Below are positions 9,602 through 17,923 of a stretch of DNA of 48,615 nucleotides, in pieces. The stretch covers positions 1-48,615 of the forward strand of contig CAZFKZ010000010.1 in NCBI GenBank assembly GCA_964519035.1, in the 5' to 3' direction. The DNA comes from CAJJBL01 sp964519035 (GTDB taxonomy: Bacteria; Pseudomonadota; Alphaproteobacteria; Puniceispirillales; Marisalimonadaceae). Under the pieces are notes generated by a model. The model ran no database searches. It saw nothing but the letters and a program-made list of their open reading frames with translations, and was not told the DNA's origin. Position numbers and translations under genes: made by a program. Positions within the stretch are counted from its first letter, which is position 1; each line of letters begins with the position of its first letter.

Positions 9602-10153
9602 TTAGACATCTGTTGCAACTTCTATCTCTTGAGTAAAATGATCGCCTTTAACGTAAGAATGAATGTCTTCAATAAATTGAAGTAGTGCAACAACCGACAT
9701 TAACCCCATGCCAATAGCTAGTACTAAATGGAAAGGCCACATATAAAAATATAAGCTTTCTGTCCTTTCACCAATCTTTATAGAATATTCTATTGTAAAA
9801 ATTGCTGTATAAGTCAAAGAGCCAGTGAATATAGATACAAAAAGGGAAACTAAAATTTTTGCTGCACCCACAGTTCTATGGAACCCTTTGGCATTTAATA
9901 ACTGCAAAACAGCGCTCATTACCAAATGACCTCTTTTAACTTGTGTGACACATATATATAGAGAAACAGATGCAACCATTGCATATATTACAGCATCCTG
10001 ACCCCATTCAAACACAACTCCAAATATATATCTTCTTATAATTTCTGCTAGTGCAAAAAGGGTAACAAGTATCATTAAATAGGCTGAAGCGTTACCTAAA
10101 ATTAATGTTATCTTCTCTTTAATAACATTAGATATCTTGTAAAATTTATTCAT
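9602..10153 (-). CDS. dctQ: TRAP transporter small permease (DctQ)
   Basis: A 183-residue membrane protein with four predicted helices and the DctQ pattern: EIIRRYIFGVVFEWGQDAVIYAM near helix 2 and the VKRGHLVMSAVL segment after it. It forms the membrane complex with DctM. It lies between dctP and dctM. No clear Shine-Dalgarno sequence precedes the ATG, and a perfect 11-bp hairpin sits between it and dctP, which would keep membrane-subunit expression below that of the binding protein. Confidence 0.88.
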   Translation of the reverse strand: MNKFYKISNVIKEKITLILGNASAYLMILVTLFALAEIIRRYIFGVVFEWGQDAVIYAMVASVSLYICVTQVKRGHLVMSAVLQLLNAKGFHRTVGAAKILVSLFVSIFTGSLTYTAIFTIEYSIKIGERTESLYFYMWPFHLVLAIGMGLMSVVALLQFIEDIHSYVKGDHFTQEIEVATDV

Positions 10154-10177
10154 ATTATTTTTTCAAAAAAAGTAAAA

Positions 10178-10203
10178 AAAGGCCTGAATTTTTTCAGGCC
10201 TTT
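10178..10203 (-). terminator. Perfect hairpin between dctP and dctQ (terminator/attenuator)
   Basis: AAAGGCCTGAA (10178-10188) pairs exactly with TTCAGGCCTTT (10193-10203) across a TTTT loop. On the minus strand the stem is followed by a U-rich tract. It lies 7 bases after the dctP stop and 24 bases before the dctQ start. Partial termination or 3'-end protection would raise dctP mRNA relative to dctQM, as commonly seen for binding-protein genes. The structure is seen directly; the effect is inferred. Confidence 0.75.
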
Positions 10204-10210
10204 GATAAAA

Positions 10211-11380
10211 TTATTTTCTAGCTTTTTTCTTATAAAGAGCACTTCCTTTTGCATACTTTGCAAAGTCTGCAGCAAAGGCTGTACAATCTGTTTTTTCTAA
10301 AGCAGCAGAACCCATTGGGTTAGCAGCAACTAGAGCTTTTGCTTCAGCTGTAAACTGGTCAACCATTTTACCACCTGTAGCGTCAACTTTAGTTTTGATC
10401 CAAGTATTAGTAGCTCCACCCTCAGCTTTTTGTAAAACAGCAGCTTCAGTTGGGTTCATAATATAAATACCTGCTTTTGAAACATCAGTTACTTTGTACT
10501 TATCAACCATTCTCTTATCATTACAAAAGTTGATAGCTTTTTGAAATGGAATGAAGTCATTTACAATGATATCACTCAATGCTTTTTGTTGACCTTTTGA
10601 AAGTTTTGCCCACCACTTATTAGAAGCGCCGAACCAGTAATAGTCACCAACAATACCGTTGATACCTGCAACTGTAAAGTAAGGAGCTTGTTCTTTAGTA
10701 GCATTAAAACCACCTAAACTAGTTAACAATCCATCAATAACACCTGTTTGAAGTGCTGGTGGAACGTCACCAAATGACATTGTAGTTGCGTTTGCTCCTA
10801 ATGAACCTAACAGTGCATTTTCAGCTGGACCCATACTTCTTATTTTCTTACCTGCAAAGTCTGCTGGCACTAACATTCTACTTTTGACTGCACCTGCACC
10901 CATATACATACTTAAGTGACCTGATCCGAAAAGTGTAATACCATGCTTGTCATTAAATACTTTCTTTAACTGACCATATGTCTTTGTTCCATCTAAACCT
11001 TGTATGGCACCTGGTGTTGTTAGCTTTCCTGCACCAACGATTGTATTGGCATAAGGCTCAACACTTGAAGTTTTTCCAAATTGTCCAGTCATCATCTCTA
11101 AGTTACCTTTAGTTAAGGCTTGAGTTCCTTTAGGAACGTTGTAAAGAGATTTAGCCCAATAGATTTGAACTTTACTTCCAGGTATTTTTTTCTCAACTTG
11201 TTCAGCAAAGAACACTTCTGCAATTGCTGCTGGATGAGGAGGGCCTGAGTGATCTGAAGCCCATCTCATTTTAATAGGTTTAACTTTATGTCCGTCAGCT
11301 ATTGCTAAATTAGTTCCAGCTACGAAAGTTAAGGCAACAGCACTAGCTGCACCTAAAAGTGATAGTTTAGTAAATTTCAT
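10211..11380 (-). CDS. dctP: TRAP transporter periplasmic substrate-binding protein (DctP)
   Basis: A 389-residue secreted protein with a signal peptide (basic MKFTK, hydrophobic core, cleavage near NLAIADG) and a DctP-type binding domain beginning IKMRWASDHSGPPHPAA. Further family features are the SRMLVPADFAGKKIRSMG segment and the GDVPPALQTGVIDGLLTS motif near the ligand-contacting arginine. I placed the start at the ATG with GGAGGAA eight bases before it; a TTG at 11395 lies inside that ribosome site. It is separated from the enzyme operon upstream by 107 bases, leaving room for its own promoter. Ligand unknown; itaconate-like C5 diacids are a guess from context. Confidence 0.9.
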   Translation of the reverse strand: MKFTKLSLLGAASAVALTFVAGTNLAIADGHKVKPIKMRWASDHSGPPHPAAIAEVFFAEQVEKKIPGSKVQIYWAKSLYNVPKGTQALTKGNLEMMTGQFGKTSSVEPYANTIVGAGKLTTPGAIQGLDGTKTYGQLKKVFNDKHGITLFGSGHLSMYMGAGAVKSRMLVPADFAGKKIRSMGPAENALLGSLGANATTMSFGDVPPALQTGVIDGLLTSLGGFNATKEQAPYFTVAGINGIVGDYYWFGASNKWWAKLSKGQQKALSDIIVNDFIPFQKAINFCNDKRMVDKYKVTDVSKAGIYIMNPTEAAVLQKAEGGATNTWIKTKVDATGGKMVDQFTAEAKALVAANPMGSAALEKTDCTAFAADFAKYAKGSALYKKKARK

Positions 11381-11487
11381 TAAAATTTCCTCCAAATATT
11401 AAGAATCACAAATTATATCTTTAATAAGAATAGGTAAACCCTTAATTTTATGAAAGCCAATTATTTAGTGAATATGTTATGTAAATG

Positions 11488-12693
11488 CTAAATAATACCA
11501 TTACTTTTAAAGACTCTTATCTCTTCTTTTGAGAAACCCACTTCTTCTAAAACAGTGTCTGTGTCCGCCCCGAGTTCTGGTGCGGTTTTATCTACCATGT
11601 TAGTATCAGAAATATGAACTGGTGTTTTTAATAATTTTATATCAACACCACGCTTTGTTTTAAGTTTTTGGATGTTTTGTCTGTCTTTTAAAAAGGGGTT
11701 GTCAAGAGCTTCTTGTAAATCTAAAATCGGAGCTGCAGGAACAATTCCACCAAATTTTTTTAACCATTCTGAAGTCGTTTTTTTTGATAATTCTGTATCA
11801 AGAATTTCAGTTACTTTATCTCTATTTTCTTGCCTAACCTTAAAGTTTATAAATTTAGGATCTTTGATTAAATCATCTCTATCAATATTTTGGCAAAGTA
11901 TTGGCCAAAAACTCTCCTTATTGCACATCAAATATATCCAACCATCCTTAGTTTTATATAATTGACAAGGAACTAGTATAGGATGTGCAGACCTATCTAA
12001 CCTCTGACTTTTAAAGTCTGAATTGAGCGTCCATGCAGCCATATAGCTTTGATTAAACATAGCTGTATCAAATAAATTCACATCAACATCTCTCCCAATA
12101 CCACTGGATCTTGCTGACAATACGGCACTTACTAACCCAAAAGACATTGTCAGACCTGACATATAATCAACAATAGAGAGCCCAAATCTAGCAGGAGGAC
12201 CGTCAGGCTCACCAGTTAAAGAAAAATATCCAGCTTCAGCTTGCATCAAATAATCATATCCTGGCCAATTTTTTCTGGGACCTTCTCGCCCATAAGCTGA
12301 ACAATGTGCAGATACAATAGCTTTATTATAACTCTTAAGTTGGTCATAAGTTATTCCTAGTTTTTCTGGAACATCGCCTCTAAGATTATTGCAAACAGCA
12401 TCAGCATTCTTAACCAATTTCTCTAAGATAATTTTACCCTCTTTAGATAAAACATCTAATGTTATACTTTTTTTATTTCTATTTAATGCTTGAAAAAAAA
12501 TACTTGATGCAGAGTTTCTATCATCACCATCTATAAAATAAGGTCCTATATCCCTTAGATAGTCTCCACTGGTGCCTGCAGGTTCAACTTTTATAACCTC
12601 AGCTCCTAAGTCTGCAAGATATTGAGTTCCAAAAGGCCCCGCACCATATTGTTCAAAAGCAATTACTTTTACTCCACTGAGAGGTAAATTCAT
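11488..12693 (-). CDS. CaiB/BaiF family CoA transferase (copy 1)
   Basis: A 401-residue class III CoA-transferase. It shows the N-terminal GVKVIAFEQYGAGPFGTQYLADLGAEVIKVEPAG, the NRNKKSITLDV segment, the GYDYLMQAEAGYFSLTG region and the late GADTDTVLEEVGFS tail. The catalytic Asp equivalent lies in the YDYLMQAE region; I cannot place it with certainty. It moves CoA between carboxylic acids. It is sixth in a tightly spaced enzyme series (12 bases after maoC) and last before the TRAP genes. With another CaiB homologue three genes upstream, one may activate the imported acid and the other a related acid. Confidence 0.88.
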   Translation of the reverse strand: MNLPLSGVKVIAFEQYGAGPFGTQYLADLGAEVIKVEPAGTSGDYLRDIGPYFIDGDDRNSASSIFFQALNRNKKSITLDVLSKEGKIILEKLVKNADAVCNNLRGDVPEKLGITYDQLKSYNKAIVSAHCSAYGREGPRKNWPGYDYLMQAEAGYFSLTGEPDGPPARFGLSIVDYMSGLTMSFGLVSAVLSARSSGIGRDVDVNLFDTAMFNQSYMAAWTLNSDFKSQRLDRSAHPILVPCQLYKTKDGWIYLMCNKESFWPILCQNIDRDDLIKDPKFINFKVRQENRDKVTEILDTELSKKTTSEWLKKFGGIVPAAPILDLQEALDNPFLKDRQNIQKLKTKRGVDIKLLKTPVHISDTNMVDKTAPELGADTDTVLEEVGFSKEEIRVFKSNGII

Positions 12694-12705
12694 TTAAATT
12701 GATCC

Positions 12706-13245
12706 TTATTGTGCTGTTTCTTCAATAATTTTATCAACAATGCTGTGCCCTCTTTTTGCAACAAGAAAGGACCTAACCATATCCATTACAATAACTTTAT
12801 CTTGGTTTTTACCAATATGTTTAACTTTAACAATACCCTGAGTTGGTCTAGATTTTGATTCTCTTTTATATAACACTTCTGTTTCTGAGTAGAGAGTATC
12901 CCCAACAAAAACAGGGGCTGGTATCTTAATTTCTTCCCATCCTAAATTAGCTATAGCTTTTTGACTTGTTCCACTTACACACATTCCTGTAATTAAAGCT
13001 AATGTAAAAGCAGAATTCACTAAATATTTTCCAAACTCAGATTTAGATGCATAATTTGCATCAAAATGAATTGGATGAGTATTCATAGTTAAATTTGTAA
13101 ACCATACATTATCTGCTTCTGTAACTGTTCTTCCAGGCCAATGCTCATAAACATCACCTACTTGAAAGTCTTCAAAATATCTTCCAGGATCTTCTCTATA
13201 TCTTTGTGGTCCCACTTTTCTAATTCCATAAGTGTTTTCATCCAT
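12706..13245 (-). CDS. MaoC-like hot-dog dehydratase/hydratase
   Basis: A 179-residue MaoC-domain protein. The hydratase signature is present: a TNLTMNTHPIHFDANYA stretch carrying the catalytic Asn/His-type residues, followed by KYLVNSAFTLALITGM and the PVFVGDTLYSETEV strand. Such enzymes add water to enoyl-CoAs (R-specific). It is about half the length of double-hot-dog mesaconyl-CoA hydratases. The ATG directly follows the CitE-like stop codon (TAAATG) with GGGAGAG upstream, so the two are coupled. In context it may hydrate itaconyl- or mesaconyl-CoA, or serve a second acid. Confidence 0.83.
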   Translation of the reverse strand: MDENTYGIRKVGPQRYREDPGRYFEDFQVGDVYEHWPGRTVTEADNVWFTNLTMNTHPIHFDANYASKSEFGKYLVNSAFTLALITGMCVSGTSQKAIANLGWEEIKIPAPVFVGDTLYSETEVLYKRESKSRPTQGIVKVKHIGKNQDKVIVMDMVRSFLVAKRGHSIVDKIIEETAQ

Positions 13246-14064
13246 TTAACTCTCCCTAGATATTATTAATCTTGCCACTGCTAAAACAGGAGCATCAACC
13301 ATCTTACCTTGAAATTTAAACGCACCAGTTCCTGCCGTCTTTGCTTCTTCCAATACTCCTTTAGCCCACAACAACTCTTCTTTTGACGGATTAAAAGCTT
13401 CATGAATTGGTTTAATTTGATCAGGATGTATTGCAAACCTACCTTTAAAACCCATAGATTTTACATATTTTGTTTCTGCTCTGCACCCGTCAGGATCTTT
13501 GAAGTCTAACCAAACTCCATCTAAAGCTATTGTTTCATATAAAGCTGCTGCATTTATTATTTTTCCTCTTCCATAGGCTAAACTAGCCTCACCCATATCA
13601 CCTCCAGTAGATGCACAATAATCAGCAGATCCAAAACCTATTCCAGAAAAACTTATATCTGAGCATTCCCAACTTTCAACATTAGCTATTCCTCTTGGTG
13701 TTTCTATTTGAGGTAAAATCAAAACATTTTTTTCAACGTCATTTAAAAATGTTCGACATTCATCTGGAGATTCTATTTTTGGAATTGCTATAGAGTATGG
13801 AAGTGAAGGCAAGGATTTTAACATACGAATATCTTCTTTATATTCGTTTGTATCTAAAGCATTAATTCTCAGTAAAAATTTATCTGAGTTTCCATCATAA
13901 TTCCTATTTGCTAATTCAGCAAAATTAGATCTACCTATATCTTTTTTATCGTCTGCAAGACCATCTTCAAGATCAAATATAACTTTATCAGCTCCTGAAC
14001 CTATGGCTTTTGGAAGCCTCTCAATCTTATCAGTAGGTAAAAATAAAATACTTCTCAAAACCAT
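13246..14064 (-). CDS. CitE-like HpcH/HpaI lyase, candidate citramalyl-CoA lyase
   Basis: A 272-residue member of the citrate-lyase-beta/malyl-CoA lyase family. It has the RSILFLPTDKIERLPKA start, KVIFDLEDGLADDKK with acidic metal ligands, PKIESPDE, and GIGFGSADYCASTGG. These Mg-dependent enzymes cleave or condense 3-hydroxyacyl-CoAs. With a CoA transferase and hot-dog hydratases beside it, the best reading is (S)-citramalyl-CoA cleavage to acetyl-CoA and pyruvate; malyl- or methylmalyl-CoA remain alternatives. The ATG at 14064 lies only one base after GGGAG, whereas the TTG at 14058 has better spacing, so the protein may start two codons later. Confidence 0.82.
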   Translation of the reverse strand: MVLRSILFLPTDKIERLPKAIGSGADKVIFDLEDGLADDKKDIGRSNFAELANRNYDGNSDKFLLRINALDTNEYKEDIRMLKSLPSLPYSIAIPKIESPDECRTFLNDVEKNVLILPQIETPRGIANVESWECSDISFSGIGFGSADYCASTGGDMGEASLAYGRGKIINAAALYETIALDGVWLDFKDPDGCRAETKYVKSMGFKGRFAIHPDQIKPIHEAFNPSKEELLWAKGVLEEAKTAGTGAFKFQGKMVDAPVLAVARLIISRES

Positions 14065-14081
14065 CTCCCATTATTAAAAAA

Positions 14082-15236
14082 TTAAACTTGAAACTCTTTT
14101 CTTATTTTATCACCATGCTCATTTAACTCAGGCATGCTTTTAACGCTTGGAGTAAAACTATCATGGATAGCACCAGGGCCTAAAACTTTAACAGACCCAT
14201 TTTTAGTATCTATGTTTAAAAAATTATTTTGAGGATGGTTTTTCAATTGTTCCATATCTGAGATTCTTCCATAAGCGACACTTGCTTCTTCTAATTTTTC
14301 AATAAGCACTTCACGCTCAAATTCTAAAAACTTACTTTGAATTATGTTTTCAGTTAGTTCTCGATTTAGGACTCTATTAGAGTTTGTGTCAAACCTGTTA
14401 TCAAAACCTAAATTTTTATCTTTTAAGACAACTTTACAAAAATTTACCCATTCACGATCATTTTGAATAGCTATAAGTAATGTTAAATCATCTTTACATG
14501 AAAAAGCTCCATAAGGAACAATCATAGGATGTGTAATACCATTTCTTTTTGGTGTTTTATTATTATAAACATAACCTAAATAAAACGGATTCATCCAATC
14601 AGCTAATGAATTAAACATTGAAACAGATATGTGTCTACCCCTCCCAGAAACACCTCTTTTAATTAAAGCCTGAAGTATTGCTTGATAAGCCGTCATACCT
14701 GCGGATATATCACAAACTGAGGCTCCTACTTTAGCTCTACCGTCAAAGTTTTCTTTATCAGGAAGTCCAGTAAGCTCGATCAAACCAGTTTCAGCTTGTA
14801 TGAGCATGTCATATGCTTTTTGGTTTTTATAAGGCCCATCTTCTCCAAACCCTGAAATAGAACAAGTGATCAATTTAGGGAATACTGATCTAAGGTTTTT
14901 TAAATTTATACCTAATCTTTCAAATGCACCAGGCGCTAAATTTTGAATTAATATGTCGGCTTTAGAAATTATATTTTTTAAAATTGAAAGATCATCATTA
15001 TTTTTTAAATCTAAAGCTATAGATTCTTTTCCTCTATTCAACCAAACAAAATACGCACTATTTCCGAGCACATTACTATCATAACCTCTTGCAAAGTCCC
15101 CTTCTGGTCTTTCTACTTTTATTACACGAGCACCTGCATCAGCTAAACGGCACGAAACGTAAGGCGCCGCTACTGCTTGTTCGATAGTAACAACTGTTAG
15201 TCCCGCTAAATCTAAACTAGAGTCTTGATATTCCAT
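14082..15236 (-). CDS. CaiB/BaiF family CoA transferase (copy 2), candidate itaconate CoA-transferase
   Basis: A class III CoA-transferase of about 384 residues with GLTVVTIEQAVAAPYVSCRLADAGARVIKVE, NRGKESIALDL, the FPKLITCSISGFGEDGPYKNQKAYDMLIQAETG region and a PELNEHGDKIRKEF tail. I chose the ATG whose first base is the last base of the upstream MmgE/PrpD stop (TAATG); an in-frame TTG at 15251 would add five residues inside that gene. Its position between MmgE/PrpD and the CitE-like lyase matches the arrangement of the CaiB-type itaconate CoA-transferase in Pseudomonas, which is why I favour it as the substrate-activating enzyme. The assignment is inference. Confidence 0.85.
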   Translation of the reverse strand: MEYQDSSLDLAGLTVVTIEQAVAAPYVSCRLADAGARVIKVERPEGDFARGYDSNVLGNSAYFVWLNRGKESIALDLKNNDDLSILKNIISKADILIQNLAPGAFERLGINLKNLRSVFPKLITCSISGFGEDGPYKNQKAYDMLIQAETGLIELTGLPDKENFDGRAKVGASVCDISAGMTAYQAILQALIKRGVSGRGRHISVSMFNSLADWMNPFYLGYVYNNKTPKRNGITHPMIVPYGAFSCKDDLTLLIAIQNDREWVNFCKVVLKDKNLGFDNRFDTNSNRVLNRELTENIIQSKFLEFEREVLIEKLEEASVAYGRISDMEQLKNHPQNNFLNIDTKNGSVKVLGPGAIHDSFTPSVKSMPELNEHGDKIRKEFQV

Positions 15237-16558
15237 TAATTTACCAAACAATCAATTAAAGAACTGGCTTTATTTGTTTTAGGATTATCTAATATATCCA
15301 AAATTTTCTCTGATTTAGATTTTGATAATAAAGACACTGACTTATTGACAATTTTAGTTTCTAAAGTGCTTTTTTGAATTTCATCAGATAAATCATGTGT
15401 ATTTTTTATATCTTGCAATCCATCTTTAATTGAAATTATTGATTGAGTGTTAGTTAACTTATCATTTGGTATTACCTTAACTTTATCTCTCATATCGACC
15501 ATTTTATCTTCAAAGCATATTGTATCATTATACGTATCTAAATCAGAGGTATCATTCCCGTATATAGACATAGCAGCAGTTAACTTATAAGAAAACTTTG
15601 ACTCTAAACCTGTCTTTGGTTTTTCAATATTACAAACCTGTAACCATGATGGATTTGTCTCTATTTTAATTTCCTCTATAGTTTCTGGGTTAAAGTTATT
15701 ACTTAACTTTAATTCGTCTAAAGCTTCTAAAAAAGAATGTAATCCATGACAGCATGCATGAAACTTATATTTTATTTCAGGAAATAAAAATTCAGTTCCT
15801 AAGTTTTCAATTGCTCGCGGTGGAATTTCATTATTCCAACCATGCGTTTTAAAGAAACCTTGTTCACATTCGATTCCATCCTGACGAGAAACAAAACCTA
15901 GCTTTGATAATTTAGCAGCTTCAATTCCGTTAGAGGCTGCCATTCCTGCGTGGTAAGGCTTACCCATTGTTCCAAATTGTGATTTAATTCCTGAAGCTCT
16001 AGTTGAAACTAATCCAAGAGCATTAATAGTTTGCTCTTCGTTTAAATTAAGCAATTTAGAGGCAACAATAGTTGAACCAAATGACCCACTTGTAGCTGTT
16101 TGGTGAAATCCTGCATTATAATGAGAGTAACCTAAAATATGCCCTATCCTTGTAGAAACTTCAACACCTGCCATGTACGCTAAAAACACATCTTCTACAG
16201 AAGACCCTAGTTCTTCTCCTAATGCTAAAGCTGTAGGTAAAGCACTTGAAGTTGGGTGACCAACAAAAAGAAAATGCGTATCATCATAATCTAATGCGTG
16301 GCCTGTCGCTCCATTTGCTAAAGCAGCACCTCTAGAAGAAACTTTTTGACCAGTGCTTATAACTCTCGCTTGATTGATACCTGCTTCTTCCATAACCATC
16401 TCTGCAACTATTTTTGAAACCGGCTCTTTCTTTCCAGCATAAGCTACAGCACACCAATCTAATATTGACATTTTGGCAAAAAATTTCATTTCACTATTAA
16501 AGCTATCTAATTTACAATTAGCCCCATAACTTCCAAATAATTTTGTTATTGATACCAT
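15236..16558 (-). CDS. MmgE/PrpD family protein (copy 2 of 3)
   Basis: A 440-residue MmgE/PrpD protein with ANGATGHALDYDDTHFLFVGHPTSSALPTALALGE, GYSHYNAGFHQTATSGSFGSTI and the KYKFHACCHGLHSFLEAL segment, which carries an unusual Cys-Cys-His. The superfamily includes 2-methylcitrate dehydratase and cis-aconitate decarboxylase (which makes itaconate). The Pseudomonas itaconate locus also contains one uncharacterised member, so its presence here supports the same pathway without naming its reaction. GGGAG lies before the ATG. It starts 19 bases after the hydratase gene and its stop shares a base with the next start. Confidence 0.85.
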   Translation of the reverse strand: MVSITKLFGSYGANCKLDSFNSEMKFFAKMSILDWCAVAYAGKKEPVSKIVAEMVMEEAGINQARVISTGQKVSSRGAALANGATGHALDYDDTHFLFVGHPTSSALPTALALGEELGSSVEDVFLAYMAGVEVSTRIGHILGYSHYNAGFHQTATSGSFGSTIVASKLLNLNEEQTINALGLVSTRASGIKSQFGTMGKPYHAGMAASNGIEAAKLSKLGFVSRQDGIECEQGFFKTHGWNNEIPPRAIENLGTEFLFPEIKYKFHACCHGLHSFLEALDELKLSNNFNPETIEEIKIETNPSWLQVCNIEKPKTGLESKFSYKLTAAMSIYGNDTSDLDTYNDTICFEDKMVDMRDKVKVIPNDKLTNTQSIISIKDGLQDIKNTHDLSDEIQKSTLETKIVNKSVSLLSKSKSEKILDILDNPKTNKASSLIDCLVN

Positions 16559-16577
16559 TTTTTGCTCCCAAATATCT

Positions 16578-17435
16578 CTAGTTAAAATAAGCTTCGGCTT
16601 GCATTGTCATTCCTGAACCTTCTACAGCTCCCCAGCAAGTTACACTTCCATCGGAGTTTTCCTTTGCTCCAATAATATAATTACTATTCGCAAAAACAGG
16701 CGCCATTACTTTGTGATTAAATGATGTAACGGCTTTACCTTTTAATTTTTCTGCTGCCCTTAATAAGAATGTTGCTTGTAAAGGACCATGAACTATCAAG
16801 TCTGGGTAATTTTCTTCATTTTTAGTATAAGGAAAGTCATAGTGAATTCTGTGACCGACGAACCCAATAGCGGAGTAACGAAATAAAATAGTTGGGTGCA
16901 TGAAAATTGTTTCTGTAAAGTCTGCATCATTAGGTATTGTATCAGAAACCCCTGAACCACCACCTGCTTTTGTTACATCTCTATAAACTATATTATGAAG
17001 TTCATGTAACCTTACTTCATCTTCGACTAAGTATTCATATTCAGCTGTAACAAAACACAATTGTCCTGTTCTTCCTGTTTTTAATTTAATATCAGCTACC
17101 TTAGATTTTTTGATAACCTTGTCACCAACACACAAAGGGTTATGAACTTTTATTTGACTTCCCGCCCACATTCTTCTTGGCAAAGGGACAGGTGGTAGAA
17201 AATCTCCTCTTGCAGGATGAGAATCAACACCAAGCTCGTCATTTTTCTTTAAATTCCAACCTAACATCCAATGTAAACCCGAAGTTGAAGGTTCTCCAAT
17301 TTCTGGATTTCCAGGTTCTATATTTAGTGTAGCTCGATAACGCTGTTCAACAATTGGTGTTAGATAATCTGTAACAATTTCTGTATTACCAAGCCATTTA
17401 TTTAAATGATTTATATCTAATTCTTCATTAGCCAT
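16578..17435 (-). CDS. FAS1/HTD2-like hot-dog hydratase, candidate itaconyl-CoA (or mesaconyl-C4-CoA) hydratase
   Basis: A 285-residue protein with two hot-dog-type halves. The N-terminal half has LPPVPLPRRMWAGSQIKVHNPLCVGDKV, typical of FAS1-like dehydratase domains; the C-terminal half has FMHPTILFRYSAIGFVGHRIHYDFPYTK and ENYPDLIVHGPLQATFLL with the hydratase His/Gly pattern. This length and layout match itaconyl-CoA hydratase of Pseudomonas and mesaconyl-C4-CoA hydratase of the 3-hydroxypropionate bicycle. It is first in the minus-strand enzyme operon, with AGGAG before the ATG. The two activities cannot be told apart from sequence alone. Confidence 0.8.
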   Translation of the reverse strand: MANEELDINHLNKWLGNTEIVTDYLTPIVEQRYRATLNIEPGNPEIGEPSTSGLHWMLGWNLKKNDELGVDSHPARGDFLPPVPLPRRMWAGSQIKVHNPLCVGDKVIKKSKVADIKLKTGRTGQLCFVTAEYEYLVEDEVRLHELHNIVYRDVTKAGGGSGVSDTIPNDADFTETIFMHPTILFRYSAIGFVGHRIHYDFPYTKNEENYPDLIVHGPLQATFLLRAAEKLKGKAVTSFNHKVMAPVFANSNYIIGAKENSDGSVTCWGAVEGSGMTMQAEAYFN

Positions 17436-17502
17436 TTACTGAACTCCTAAAATTTTCTAAACATGTTAAATATAGACTTAAATTTTATACATGAAAAATA
17501 CA

Positions 17503-17526
17503 ATATTTTATCAGATAATAAAATAT
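17503..17526. promoter_or_regulatory. AT-rich inverted repeat between divergent operons
   Basis: ATATTTTAT and ATAAAATAT form a 9-6-9 inverted repeat in the 115-base interval between the itaconate-type operon and the divergent tautomerase-like/ECH operon, 25 bases before the latter's start codon. It could be an operator or simply a chance palindrome in AT-rich promoter DNA. No regulator gene lies next to it. Confidence 0.3.
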
Positions 17527-17550
17527 ATTTAAAATAAACGGAATATAATA

Positions 17551-17889
17551 ATGCCATCTTTGACTATATATAGTGATGAGAAGTTAGACGAAATAACTAG
17601 AAATTTTGATTTAGGTGAAATTGAATTAAAATTCAATCAAATATTAGTTAATATTCTAGGTGCTGAAGAAGAAAATTGTCAGATAATTTGGGTGAGCAGT
17701 AAAATTTTGACCTCTAATTATAAAGTATATTGCGAATTAAAGTATAGAGAAAATGTTTACAGGGATGATTTAAAAGTAGAGGAATGTCTCAATGAAATTG
17801 GTGCCATAATGAAATCCTATTTTAAAGTAAAGCTACGCCTAAGATCTTTTGGTATAAATCAATTATCTATAAAGGCATTAGATCTATAG
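17551..17889 (+). CDS. Small protein with tautomerase-like features
   Basis: A 112-residue cytoplasmic protein that I do not firmly recognise. It begins Met-Pro followed by a short strand (PSLTIYS), a helix, a strand pair (CQIIWVS, KVYCELKYR), a second helix and a final strand, which resembles the beta-alpha-beta repeats and N-terminal catalytic proline of MIF/CHMI-type tautomerases. Length fits MIF rather than 4-oxalocrotonate tautomerase. It is first in a plus-strand operon, 34 bases before an enoyl-CoA hydratase and upstream of a PcaB-like lyase, where a keto-enol tautomerase would make sense. Confidence in the gene is good, in the function low. Confidence 0.45.
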   Translation: MPSLTIYSDEKLDEITRNFDLGEIELKFNQILVNILGAEEENCQIIWVSSKILTSNYKVYCELKYRENVYRDDLKVEECLNEIGAIMKSYFKVKLRLRSFGINQLSIKALDL

Positions 17890-17923
17890 CACTAAAAAAA
17901 AGTCAAAATGAAAGGATTATAAA

